A stretch of DNA of 64,000 bases from Flavobacterium hibisci (GCF_020026925.1 NZ_JAIQDW010000007.1:1-64000); one strand, 5' to 3'; shown: positions 27,880 through 37,329, counted from the first letter of the stretch. Notes: a model not told the origin generated them from the letters alone. Numbers and translations are program-made.

Positions 27880-28578
27880 TTATATTTCTTCCAATTTTTC
27901 TGAAAATAATATTTTTACTGGCAAGTATTCAACATCTTTTGCTCCTTTAATAATAATACAATTTTCCTTTTGTTCAATCTTTTTAAACATAATAAAGAAA
28001 AATTCCATACCATTTGGAGCGTTACCAATAAATTTCTTGAATATAATTTTTCCTTTGTCTTCTAAAGTAAAGTTTGCCTGCATTTCATGCTCAAAGAAAT
28101 TAACCCATAAAGATGCTTTATAAGTTGTATTGAACAAAATTACATCAACTTCTATCATTCTATAGTCGGCATTTAATTCAATTTTTATTCCTTTATGATA
28201 GGCGTGCTCACAAGACAACAATAAACTTTCATTTTTCAACTCTTTGCTTGCAAACTGCAACATTTCATAAGCTTTTTCCCAAACAAATATTTTTTGATCA
28301 TGATAGCTTAATGTTGCAAAAAAATTTAAATCAACTACTTTTTTATAAGTCAATTGCCCCCCATAATAATGAAGATAATAATCACGGTTATACGCCTTTA
28401 TTAGTTGTTCCGGATTGTTATAAAACTCAATATTTAGAAATTTAATTTTCTTTCCATTATAGGTTTCGTTTAAGATCCTGTTTAGCAAACTACCTAAAAA
28501 GTAAAATTTATGATTTAAAAACTCTATATCTTGATCACTATTAAACCAAAACATTGTTCTTTCTATTATTGTACTCAT
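27880..28578 (-). CDS. probable immunity protein adjoining a toxin remnant
   Basis: An intact 232-residue soluble protein, predicted cytoplasmic, starting MSTIIERTMFWFNSDQDIEF. It is rich in Tyr, Phe and Lys; segments such as YYLHYYGGQLTYKKVVDLNF and ASLWVNFFEHEMQANF suggest a beta-rich fold. I do not recognise a named family. It begins 17 bases after the stop of what looks like a C-terminal toxin domain, the arrangement of toxin and cognate immunity gene in polymorphic toxin loci. Function rests on this position only. Confidence 0.5.
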   Translation of the reverse strand: MSTIIERTMFWFNSDQDIEFLNHKFYFLGSLLNRILNETYNGKKIKFLNIEFYNNPEQLIKAYNRDYYLHYYGGQLTYKKVVDLNFFATLSYHDQKIFVWEKAYEMLQFASKELKNESLLLSCEHAYHKGIKIELNADYRMIEVDVILFNTTYKASLWVNFFEHEMQANFTLEDKGKIIFKKFIGNAPNGMEFFFIMFKKIEQKENCIIIKGAKDVEYLPVKILFSEKLEEI

Positions 28579-28595
28579 ATAGCTATTTATTTTAT

Positions 28596-29053
28596 TTATG
28601 GCTTGGTATGTCTAAGCCCTGTTGTAAAATCTCTTGGATATGGATATACCATACCTCTAATATTCCAAACCCCTGTGGAATTATAATGCAAACTACGCAT
28701 ATATGCTTCATTAATATGTGCCTGATATTTTGGAATTATGTCTGAAAATTTAGCTGTAGCATTTTCCCCCGCCATTTTTAGGGATTGATTCATCCTAACA
28801 AAGTCAGCATCACTAACACCAAATTTATATAATTTACCTTCACCATCAAATATTGTATAATTTCTACTTGGAGCCATAGAAGAGAAGAAGTTGTAAATTC
28901 AATCGGTTCTGTAGTTCCTGTAATAGTATAATCTCCAGTTCTAATTTCTGCTTTGGCTCCCTCTGTTAAACCTGCAGATTGAATAGAGATAGTAAGTAGT
29001 TGTACTTTTGAAGTAGGATCAACGCCTGTCCAAAAAGTTTTACCGTTAACCAA
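28596..29053 (-). pseudogene. frameshifted fragment resembling the C-terminus of a secreted effector/polymorphic toxin
   Basis: Two frames form one broken protein. The upstream part (about 29053-28886) reads VNGKTFWTGVDPTSKVQLL and later GDYTITGTTEPIEF. The downstream part (28877-28596) reads NYTIFDGEGKLYKFGVSDAD and ends YPYPRDFTTGLRHTKP. The break falls in a short CTT-rich run near 28880-28895. The start of the upstream part is only a TTG inside an open frame, and its N-terminus is lost by further frameshifts before about 29080. The toxin reading rests on the neighbouring immunity-like genes; no catalytic motif was recognised. Confidence 0.5.
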
Positions 29054-29188
29054 AGCAGAAATGAAAATAAAAATTCTTCCATTAATGTTCTAATTCCTTT
29101 ATCTGTAGTTGTGAATTTTAAATTACAACATATTCAACCCACTTATTAATTCAACTTTAAAAAGAATACAATTAACAATTTTTAATTA

Positions 29189-29485
29189 TTAGCCAAGTGA
29201 ATCAACATGAGCAACTTCAAAATCAAAACCAGTTAATTTTTCATCATCTATCATTTTTTTGAACTCTGATGAACAAAAATAAACTGATTCTGGTTGTAAC
29301 AATCCTCTTCTCACACCTACTTTCTCTGTACTAGCAAGGAAATCATCTGACATAATTGACGCGTTGTCCAAAACATATACTTCAGACAATAGATTTAATC
29401 CTATTAAATGTCCTTTTGGGCATTTATAAATCTCTGGTTTTAGATTAATCTCGTGTCCAGAAATATTATAATTTCCACCAACCCT
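29189..29485 (-). pseudogene. 5'-truncated Imm11-like immunity gene
   Basis: The frame is open from 29485 to the stop at 29189, about 98 codons, but no ATG precedes the conserved part; the only early start candidate is TTG at 29389. It reads KCPKGHLIGLNLLSEVYVLD and, at the end, FCSSEFKKMIDDEKLTGFDF followed by EVAHVDSLG. The end pattern (Ser-Ser-x-Phe-Lys-Lys, then Leu-Thr-Gly-Phe-x-Phe-Glu) resembles Imm11/DUF1629. Upstream of 29485 the frame is closed, so the N-terminus is missing. A broken paralogue lies at 27706-27850. Confidence 0.55.
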
Positions 29486-29790
29486 TTAAATTTTCGCCTT
29501 AGACTGAACTCTTATTATTTAATGGCAACATTTTTGTACTACAAAAAACAGCTATCCAGAAAAATAGAGTTCAACTTATAAGATATTATTTTGTATAATT
29601 GATACTATATTTGTTGGCTTTTAAAATTCATTACTTGCACATTATTAGTGAGTAAAAAAAGTGAGTAGATTTTTAAAAAACAAAACAACACACTTAAAAT
29701 CAAATAATTATTTAAATTATTTTCTAAATTAAAAATTTGGTATTACAGTTGTGTATATAATGTATAATTTTACACTTAAATATATATTCG
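29486..29790. other. A/T-rich gap with no gene seen
   Basis: About 300 bases between the truncated immunity gene and the DUF4294 gene. It probably holds decayed remains of the former and the promoter of the latter (a TATAATTTT run near 29762). No intact frame was found. Confidence 0.5.
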
Positions 29791-30468
29791 ATGAGATTTA
29801 CCACCTGCATTTTATGTTTTCTTTTAATTTCTTTTGCTGCCAAAGCACAAATTACACCAAAAGAAAGTGAAATGGGCTACACGCTCACTGAAAATGATTC
29901 AATTCTGAATGATACAATTGAATTAGCGGAAATTGTTATTTCAAAAGGAGAACTGGATCCTGAAGCTAAAAAACAGTTTCTGATTCTTCAGAACAGGGTT
30001 TACAAAGTTTATCCTTATGCAAAACTGGCGGCAGACCGGTTAACGGCTTTAAACAACGGAATGGCGCGTTTAAAAACCAGCCGGGAAAAGAAAAAATATT
30101 TCAAAATAGTTGAAGATTATCTCAATAATGAGTTCGAAGCAAGATTAAAAAAACTTTCCCGAAAACAAGGACAAATTTTAGTAAAACTTATCCATCGACA
30201 GACTGGAATAACAACATACGAATTAGTAAAAACTTTAAAAAGCGGTTTCAAGGCATTTGTATCAAATGCTACTGCGAATATGTTTGACATTAGTTTAAAA
30301 CGGGAATACAAACCTTTTGAAGTCAACGAAGATTATCTGATAGAAACCATTCTGGTCCGGGCATTTGAATCCGGCAGATTGGGCTATCAAAAACCTGCAA
30401 ATCCAGTTGATTATAGTAAACTTGAAACATTTTGGGAACAAAAAGCTGCTGAGCTTAATAAGAAATAA
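29791..30468 (+). CDS. DUF4294 family exported protein
   Basis: A 225-residue protein with a signal peptide (cleavage after FAAKAQ, about residue 20). The mature part matches the Bacteroidota DUF4294 family: VYKVYPYAKLAADRLTALN, then a basic coiled segment (LKTSREKKKYFKIVEDYLNN), RKQGQILVKLIHRQTG, and the C-terminal PFEVNEDYLIETILVRAF. The family is restricted to Bacteroidota and has no established function; location is probably periplasmic. It is monocistronic, ending at a bidirectional terminator shared with the convergent gene. Confidence 0.82.
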   Translation: MRFTTCILCFLLISFAAKAQITPKESEMGYTLTENDSILNDTIELAEIVISKGELDPEAKKQFLILQNRVYKVYPYAKLAADRLTALNNGMARLKTSREKKKYFKIVEDYLNNEFEARLKKLSRKQGQILVKLIHRQTGITTYELVKTLKSGFKAFVSNATANMFDISLKREYKPFEVNEDYLIETILVRAFESGRLGYQKPANPVDYSKLETFWEQKAAELNKK

Positions 30469-30485
30469 TTGCTTTTTAAAACACG

Positions 30486-30521
30486 AAACCCCGACAGGAT
30501 TTTAAAATTCTGTCGGGGTTT
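30486..30521. terminator. bidirectional terminator
   Basis: AAACCCCGACAG (30486-30497) pairs perfectly with CTGTCGGGGTTT (30510-30521). It lies between two convergent genes and works for either strand. Confidence 0.85.
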
Positions 30522-30525
30522 GTTT

Positions 30526-32876
30526 CTATCTTCTGGATTTGAAATACTCTTCAAAAGAACTACAGCTTGACATTAAGATTTCATAGTCATCCGCATAGTT
30601 TGATTTTAAATCCTGATAGTACTTGTTTTTACTCAAAAGAAAATCATCATAATTCTCAATTGTGTTATCATAATTATTTGGATTCAGATATTCGAGCTTA
30701 TTCTTTTCGCAACGTCCAATCATCCTTAAACATAATGCTTTAAACTCATCTGTCTTTGCATTTTTTAATGCCAGAAGATAATATTTTTGCGCCAGGTTGC
30801 TTTCATAAAATTCCCTTTCATCTTCAAAAGGAGCATCGTCTGTGTAATGATGCCAATAGTAGCGGCGCATCATCCATGAATTCCCATTTTGTGTCATATT
30901 GTAATAAGCATTCGCTACGAGGAAATAGTAATAATCTTTATTTTCTTCCTTTGGATCAGCTGCTTTTTTAAGATACAAAATCAGGTGTTCTGTAATACTT
31001 CTTTTGTTTAATTTAAAAATTTTGTCCTGCCTGATAAACCCGGGAGTGTATTTAAGCACAAAAAACGGATTTGCGTCAAACATATCTACAACCTCACAAT
31101 TTGGTTTTTCCCACAGACAGTCAGAATAGTTCGCTAATTTATCTTTATCAAGTTTACCAAAATATTCAGCAGCAAGTTCTAAATTATTCTGTCGAATATA
31201 CTTGGTTCCAATCAGATCGTACAATCTTGGAATTTCATTTTTAATGTAACTTTGTTTCCATTTAGAAAATGAATCTAAACTGTTATTTTGATCTTCAAAT
31301 TGCGCAACTATTTCCTGTACATCTTCAGGGGAATAAATCACATCGACATAATCAAAGTAATCTGTGTAAAAATCTCTATAGGAGCTTTTTTTATTTTTTA
31401 AAGTTTTCCAAACTGCTGTACTTAAATCATAAGTCCCAGCATATTCTGTATTATCATGATTAAGCTTCGAATACAAAAAAGCGGCATCAGTCCTATTCTT
31501 TTTATATTCTAATTCCCTTCCAATAGCAAATAAAAACTTTTTATTTTTTTGATTTTTAAGAAGAATTGGTTTCACTTCTTCCAAAATCACGGCTTTTCCG
31601 CTTTCCTGATTTGCAGTTAATGCCAATGCTTTTATAATCTGTATCTGATCATAAATTGCATTTTTCTCAGAAATATTTTTTTCTACAGCAGCAATTTCAT
31701 TTAAGCAACTTTGATTGTTTTGGGTTACAAATGACAGATAGGCCTTGCCTATTCTCCATAAAATCGGATCCTTACTCTTTTTAAGTTTTATATTATTTAC
31801 AAACTGTAATACTTTGCCGGCATAAACTCTGTCATTTTCCACACGATTTAAAATATCTTGTATGGAATTATCTTTATCTTCTTCTGTCCAATAACTATAT
31901 TTTGACACCGATGGATTAAATAAAGAATAATAAGGTGTAAAAACCCAGTCCTCAATTTTATTGATTTCCCTTAATAGCAAAAAAGATAAGCCTTCAAATT
32001 TTGGATTGTATTTATATACCTGCTCTAAACAAAATAATGCCTGGTCACTTTTTTTAATTCCCGCCAAAAAATAAACATTGGCTCTTTCTTCATTTGTCTT
32101 AGCAAATTTTAAAACTTTATCCAGAGAAATTTTAGAATCAAACTGCTGCGCAATCATAAAACGTTTATCCGGCGCATTTACAAAAACCTGAGCTGCATAA
32201 AAATTAGACAAAGCTTTATCCTTTTCTGCAAATGTTCTAAAATAAAGGCTCCAATAATATAGGATATCTTTTTTCTGAGATTTAAAAACCGTATCGAACA
32301 AGGATTTAATTTTCTCGAAATCATTATTATAATAAGCCAGTCTTATTGCCAAAAAGGTATATCGCAACTTAAGCTGCTTATTCTTTATTTTATTAGAAAT
32401 AAAAACACCTTTATCAATTAGTTCTTTTCTTTGCGGCATAGAAGCGCCTTCTTTTCTTTCCCACGGATCTTCATACATCCCATTAAAAAGCTCGCAGGTT
32501 TTAGCAAATTTTAAATAATTTACAGCCGCAATATCTTTAGTTTTATAAAAATATTGAAGCATTCATTCGAAGATTTTTCATTAATATCTTCTTCATTAAA
32601 GCTATATAGAACATTTCTTATTGCATCAACTGAAACTTTATTGTGGCAATATTTCATCCAAAGGTTTTCATTTTCTTCAACTGAACCTTCTTGATAAACC
32701 CCATCTGGATTTGGATAAAATGTATTAGAAGAATAATTAAATTCGGAATAAGAATAGTAATTAAAATTTGCAGGGTTTAAAAAAGAGTATCTGATATCTT
32801 CTCCAAACGGATAAAAACCGCAGGCAAAAATGCTGTTACTTACTAAAGTTGCTATAAAAAGCAGAAAGTTCTTCAT
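30526..32876 (-). pseudogene. large secreted helical-repeat protein, interrupted by a frameshift
   Basis: Two frames make one protein of about 785 residues. The first (32876-32565) gives signal peptide MKNFLLFIATLVSNSIFA, then CGFYPFGEDIRYSFLNP to NEKSSNE. The second resumes at MLQYFYKTKDIAAVNYLKFA (from 32562) and runs to 30526. Losing one base between the Asn-Glu codons and the ATG near 32563 explains the break. The long part is helical with TPR-like segments; I know no name for it, though similar unnamed proteins occur in Bacteroidota. Its start overlaps the upstream lipoprotein gene by 41 bases, so they are probably coupled. Re-initiation at the ATG could still make the large part. Confidence 0.7.
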
Positions 32877-33861
32877 TGTTGTAATTACTTAATTGTTTTT
32901 CGTCTAAATGAAATAAGGTAATTGTAGTATTCGCATCAAAATCGACATTTTTTTTGATCACTTCGATTGCTTCATTAATTTTTGCTGAAGTTAAATTTTC
33001 ATATTTAATCTTGTCTCCAATTCTTAAGTAAAAGTCATCCACTACAGTATCTTTTGTAACTTCATACCACAAAGGCTTTATCTCTTTTAAAGATTTTAAA
33101 ATCTCTTTCTGCCCATCATAAATTACTTTATAAAAGTGATCATTTTGATACACCTGCATCCAGGAATAAGTGGGCAGTGCAATATCTAGATGCAATGGGT
33201 ATTTTCTTTTTTTATTGAGATACAGCTTTAATTCTTCAATATCTAAAATGGAGTTTTTAGAATGATTCTCTAAAGGATTGATTAAATTATAGCACATTAA
33301 AGTAGCCTTGTCAACCGGCGGAACACCCATTTTTTCAGGATATTTATACGGATAAAGCCGTAATGTGCAGCTGATTTCTTTTTTCGAAATGGCTTTAAGT
33401 TTCTTCAAAAAATAAAAATAGTTATCTTTTGTCGTCAAAGTCCAGTCACAATCCATTTGAAATTCTTTTACAGGATTGGTTCTTTCAAATTTATCTTTGG
33501 CATATTTCGTAATCAAAAAATTAATGTTATTTGCGAGTGTATCCAGCCTTGCTTTATTCGTATTTTTAAAAACTTCGTTTTTTATATATACAGTTGGAAC
33601 TATAATAAAATCTTCCTTTTGATAAAAACGCAGAGAGGATTTGGAAACAGGAAAATCCCCATAAGCTTCATTATGATCAATTTCGAAAAACTTAATATAA
33701 AGTTTCCTGACTTTTAAATTGTTTAGAACCTCCCTTTCTTTCGGATCCAAGTCCCAACTATCACTTTTCCAATAATAAATAGATTTTTCAACATTCTCAA
33801 TTTTATTCGAGCAAGATAAAAAGAGACAAAAAATAAAGACAAAAAAGAGGATTTTTTTCAT
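32836..33861 (-). CDS. hypothetical lipoprotein, possible glycosidase-like barrel
   Basis: A 341-residue lipoprotein with lipobox FLSC (modified Cys near residue 17). The order of strands and acidic ends suggests a TIM-barrel fold: SIYYWKSDSW, LYIKFFEIDHNE, FIIVPTVYIKNE, FQMDCDWTLTTKDNYFYFLK, ISCTLRLYPYKYPEK, ATLMCYNL, LHLDIALPTYSWM. This resembles DUF3142-type putative glycoside-hydrolase-like proteins; the match is tentative and no catalytic pair is claimed. It overlaps the following large secreted protein by 41 bases, pointing to a two-gene unit working together at the cell envelope. Confidence 0.6.
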   Translation of the reverse strand: MKKILFFVFIFCLFLSCSNKIENVEKSIYYWKSDSWDLDPKEREVLNNLKVRKLYIKFFEIDHNEAYGDFPVSKSSLRFYQKEDFIIVPTVYIKNEVFKNTNKARLDTLANNINFLITKYAKDKFERTNPVKEFQMDCDWTLTTKDNYFYFLKKLKAISKKEISCTLRLYPYKYPEKMGVPPVDKATLMCYNLINPLENHSKNSILDIEELKLYLNKKRKYPLHLDIALPTYSWMQVYQNDHFYKVIYDGQKEILKSLKEIKPLWYEVTKDTVVDDFYLRIGDKIKYENLTSAKINEAIEVIKKNVDFDANTTITLFHLDEKQLSNYNNEELSAFYSNFSK

Positions 33862-33977
33862 TAGAAAAATAAAATTTAGAAAGTGTAAAATCGTACTAAA
33901 TTTATATCATTTTAAAATACAAAATCATAAAAGCCGAATATATTTTTTGAATAAAAACTAGTCATTTATTCAAAAAT

Positions 33978-34012
33978 AAAACCCGACAAATTTTAAAAAT
34001 CTGTCGGGTTTT
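33978..34012 (-). terminator. terminator after valS
   Basis: AAAACCCGACA pairs with TGTCGGGTTTT across an A/T-rich loop. The stem resembles the terminator at 30486. Confidence 0.75.
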
Positions 34013-34036
34013 GTATTTAAAAACTAAGTTTGGATG

Positions 34037-36670
34037 TTACTTCAAACCAGCCAAACTCTGCTCGATTGTAGCAATTTTTGCTAATGCATCGGCTTGTTTT
34101 TGTTTTTCCAAATTAAGGACTTTCTCCGGAGCTCCGTTTACGAATTTCTCGTTAGAAAGTTTTGCTTCTACAGATTTCAGGAATCCTTTTGTGTAATTCA
34201 ATTCTTCTGTCAGTTTTGCGATTTCAGCTTCAACGTCGATGTTTCCTGTAATCGGAATGAAATATTCATTTGATTTTACACGGAAAGACAATGCGCCATC
34301 TACTTTTTCAGAAACATATTCGAAAGCCGAAACGTTTCCTAATTTCGTTATGATTGAATCGAAATAAGTAGAAACATTTTCGCTGTTGATTCCTTTTAAT
34401 TCGATTGCATCCTTAAACGGAATATTTTTGTCTTTACGAATCGTTCTGATTCCGGAAATCACTTCTATTGAATTTTCAAAATCAGCAATTAATTTTGCAT
34501 CAAATGGTTTCACTTCCGGCCAGGTTGAAACAATTAAAGCTTCTTCCGGAGTTCTTTCAGCAATTAATTGCCAGATTTCCTCTGTGAGGAAAGGCATGAA
34601 CGGATGCAATAACTTCAAATTGTTTTCTAACATTTCGATTGCTTTCGCGAAAGTTACGCTGTCAATTGGCTGCTGATATGCTGGTTTGATCATTTCTAAG
34701 AACCAGGAACAGAAATCATCCCAAACTAATTTATAGATTGCCATAAGAGAATCTGAAATTCTGTATTTCTCGAAATTATCTTCAATATCAACTAAAGTCT
34801 GTTGTAATTTAGCTTCATACCATTCGATTGCCACTTTTGATGACTCCGGCTGCTGAATAGTTTCTGAAACTTCCCATCCTTTAATCAACTTGAAGGCATT
34901 CCAGATTTTGTTTGAAAATGCTTTTCCCTGACTGCATAATTCTTCGTCAAACATAATGTCGTTTCCTGCAGAAGCACTTAAAAGCAATCCTACACGAACT
35001 CCATCTGCACCAAATTTATCGATCAAATCTAAAGGATCAGGCGAATTCCCTAATGATTTAGACATTTTACGGCGTTGTTTATCACGAACTAATCCCGTTA
35101 AATATACATTTGTAAATGGTTTTTCGCCTGCATATTCATAACCTGCAATGATCATTCTGGCAACCCAGAAAAATAAAATATCCGGACCAGTTACTAAATC
35201 ATTTGTTGGATAATAATATTTATAATCTGCACTTTCAGGATCCATTATACCACCGAAAACTGACATTGGCCATAACCAGGAAGAAAACCATGTATCTAAC
35301 GCGTCAACATCTTGTTTTAAGTCATATGTTGTAAGTGAGTTGTTAGATGTTCTTTCTTTTGCTAACGCTAATGCATCTTCGATATTTTCTGCCACTACGA
35401 AATCTTCTTTTCCGTCTCCGTAATAGTACGCCGGAATTTGTTGTCCCCACCATAACTGACGGGAAATATTCCAGTCGCGAATATTGTTTAACCAGTGTGC
35501 ATACGTATTTTCGAAACGTTTTGGATGTAATTTAATATCTCCTGTTTCTAAAACCGATTTGATCGCTGGTTTTACTAATTCTTCCATTTTCAGGAACCAT
35601 TGATCTGATAATCTTGGCTCGATTACCGCTTTTGTTCTTTCAGAAGTTCCTACTTTATTTAAATGGATTTCGGTTTTTGCTAAAGCGCCAGTTTCTTCTA
35701 ATTCTTTTGCAATTTCAGTACGTACTACAAAACGGTCTTTTCCCTGATAATGCAATCCGAAGCTATTTAAAGTCGCATCTTCATTAAAAATATCAACGAT
35801 TTCCAGGTTATGTTTTTCACCTAACGTTTTATCGTTCATATCATGTGCAGGCGTCACTTTCAAACATCCTGTTCCGAATTCAACATCTACATATTCGTCT
35901 TCGATAATTGGAATCACTCTGCCACAAATTGGAACGATCGCTTTTTTACCTTTTAAATGTGTAAAACGCTCATCGTTCGGGTTGATACAGATAGCCGTAT
36001 CTCCGAAGATAGTTTCAGGACGTGTTGTAGCAATAGTTAAGAAATCTTCCGAATCTTCTATTTTATATTTTAAGAAAAATAATTTCCCTTGCTGTTCTTC
36101 GTAAATAACTTCTTCGTCAGATAAAGTCGTTTTGGCTTCCGGATCCCAGTTTACCATTCGGTATCCTCTGTAAATTAATCCTTTGTTGTATAAATCAACA
36201 AATGATTTAATTACAGATGCAGACATATCCGGATCCATTGTAAATTTAGTACGTTCCCAATCACAAGAAGCTCCTAATTTCTTAAGTTGTTCTAAGATTG
36301 TTCCGCCGTATTTATCTGTCCATTCCCAAGCGTGTTTTAGGAATTCTTCGCGAGTCAAATCGTTTTTATTGATTCCTTCTGCTTTTAATTTTGCTACCAC
36401 TTTTGCTTCAGTAGCAATAGAAGCGTGATCTGTTCCCGGAACCCAACAAGCGTTGAATCCTTTAAGACGAGCTCGACGAATTAAAACATCCTGAATCGTA
36501 TTATTCAACATATGTCCCATGTGAAGGACTCCAGTGACGTTTGGCGGTGGGATTACAATGGTGTACGGCGTTCTATGATCTGGTTCTGAATGAAAATAGT
36601 TGTTTTTCATCCAGTAATCATACCATTTACTCTCAATCGTCTTAGCGTCAAATTGTGCTGGAATTGTCAT
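34037..36670 (-). CDS. valS: valine--tRNA ligase
   Basis: This 877-residue class I synthetase charges tRNA-Val. Hallmarks are PPPNVTGVLHMGHMLN (the HIGH-type motif, about residue 42), the editing domain with TTRPETIFGDTA, KMSKSLGNSPDPLDL (the KMSKS loop) and a C-terminal coiled coil after EAEIAKLTEELNYTKG. The length is normal for the family. A long leader of about 150 bases, holding an imperfect palindrome, separates the start from a -7 box TACTTTTG on the minus strand (36829-36836). Confidence 0.97.
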   Translation of the reverse strand: MTIPAQFDAKTIESKWYDYWMKNNYFHSEPDHRTPYTIVIPPPNVTGVLHMGHMLNNTIQDVLIRRARLKGFNACWVPGTDHASIATEAKVVAKLKAEGINKNDLTREEFLKHAWEWTDKYGGTILEQLKKLGASCDWERTKFTMDPDMSASVIKSFVDLYNKGLIYRGYRMVNWDPEAKTTLSDEEVIYEEQQGKLFFLKYKIEDSEDFLTIATTRPETIFGDTAICINPNDERFTHLKGKKAIVPICGRVIPIIEDEYVDVEFGTGCLKVTPAHDMNDKTLGEKHNLEIVDIFNEDATLNSFGLHYQGKDRFVVRTEIAKELEETGALAKTEIHLNKVGTSERTKAVIEPRLSDQWFLKMEELVKPAIKSVLETGDIKLHPKRFENTYAHWLNNIRDWNISRQLWWGQQIPAYYYGDGKEDFVVAENIEDALALAKERTSNNSLTTYDLKQDVDALDTWFSSWLWPMSVFGGIMDPESADYKYYYPTNDLVTGPDILFFWVARMIIAGYEYAGEKPFTNVYLTGLVRDKQRRKMSKSLGNSPDPLDLIDKFGADGVRVGLLLSASAGNDIMFDEELCSQGKAFSNKIWNAFKLIKGWEVSETIQQPESSKVAIEWYEAKLQQTLVDIEDNFEKYRISDSLMAIYKLVWDDFCSWFLEMIKPAYQQPIDSVTFAKAIEMLENNLKLLHPFMPFLTEEIWQLIAERTPEEALIVSTWPEVKPFDAKLIADFENSIEVISGIRTIRKDKNIPFKDAIELKGINSENVSTYFDSIITKLGNVSAFEYVSEKVDGALSFRVKSNEYFIPITGNIDVEAEIAKLTEELNYTKGFLKSVEAKLSNEKFVNGAPEKVLNLEKQKQADALAKIATIEQSLAGLK

Positions 36671-36694
36671 TTAAATAGGTTTAATGTTTACTTT

Positions 36695-36797
36695 TTTTGT
36701 TGATTCGTTTAATCGTTAATTCCTTTAATCGTTTTTTTGAAAATCTATCTTTCAAGATCGATTAAACGATTTAACAGTTAAACAAATAAACGAAAGT
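36695..36797 (-). repeat. palindromic TTCGTTTAATCG repeat in the valS leader
   Basis: Both ends carry TTCGTTTA/TAAACGAA, with inner TTTAATCG/CGATTAAA and TGAAA/TTTCA pairs. This allows a long imperfect hairpin in the valS 5' leader. It is related to the element upstream of mdh and to the single arm upstream of gldF. Confidence 0.6.
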
Positions 36798-36828
36798 TTG
36801 GTTTAATTTTTGTACTTATAACTGACAG

Positions 36829-36902
36829 CAAAAGTAAATAATTAAGTACACTATAAAAAACGAATTAATAATTTGTGTATTAATTAAAAGAAAGTATATT
36901 TA
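36829..36902. promoter_or_regulatory. divergent promoters for valS and the DUF1573 gene
   Basis: Minus strand: -7 box TACTTTTG at 36829-36836 for valS, without a clear TTG. Plus strand: TTTG at 36872-36875, 19 bases, then TATATTTA at 36895-36902 for the DUF1573 gene. The two promoters sit back to back. Confidence 0.55.
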
Positions 36903-36927
36903 CTCCTATCTTAAAAACAATTTCAAA

Positions 36928-37308
36928 ATGAAAAATGTTATTAAATTTATTGTAATCGTACTGTTTAGCGTAACGGGTTATTCTCAAAACGGTCCTAAAA
37001 TTGAGTTTTCAGCTCCGGACAATACTATTGATTACGGAAAAATTTCTAAGGGCGATAATGCAGTTCGTTCATTTGAATTCACCAATACCGGAAATGCACC
37101 GTTATTAATTATTGATGCTCAATCTACATTGAGTTCAATTGTTGTTACAAAACCATCTGGTGCAATTCAGCCAGGAAAAAAAGGAAAAATTGATGTAAAA
37201 TATAACATGGCTACAGGACCAATCCGTAAAACGATTACAGTTGAAACTAATGCCGTTAATTATCCTGATGGAAGGGTTGCCTTAAAAATCAAAGGTGAAG
37301 TTTTATAA
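36928..37308 (+). CDS. DUF1573 domain exported protein
   Basis: A 126-residue protein with a signal peptide (cleavage after VTGYSQ) and one DUF1573 domain, an immunoglobulin-like fold related to ASPM-SPD-2-Hydin domains. Visible are IDYGKISKGDNAVRSFEFTN, then TGNAPLLIIDAQSTLSS, the IQPGKKGKIDVKYN turn, and the final VALKIKGEVL strand. These small exported proteins are very common in Flavobacteriia; their role is unknown. It has its own promoter and terminator. Confidence 0.88.
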   Translation: MKNVIKFIVIVLFSVTGYSQNGPKIEFSAPDNTIDYGKISKGDNAVRSFEFTNTGNAPLLIIDAQSTLSSIVVTKPSGAIQPGKKGKIDVKYNMATGPIRKTITVETNAVNYPDGRVALKIKGEVL

Positions 37309-37329
37309 AAATAATTTAAAGAAAATAGC

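Noticed and set aside
29100..29189. Short frame ending in LISGLNML just after the truncated immunity gene
   Set aside because: Only about 20 codons, without a start and without support; probably chance in decayed DNA.
36671..36825. T-box-like regulation of valS by its long structured leader
   Set aside because: The hairpin is a shared dispersed palindrome also found before mdh and gldF, with no T-box sequence; T-boxes are not expected in Bacteroidota.
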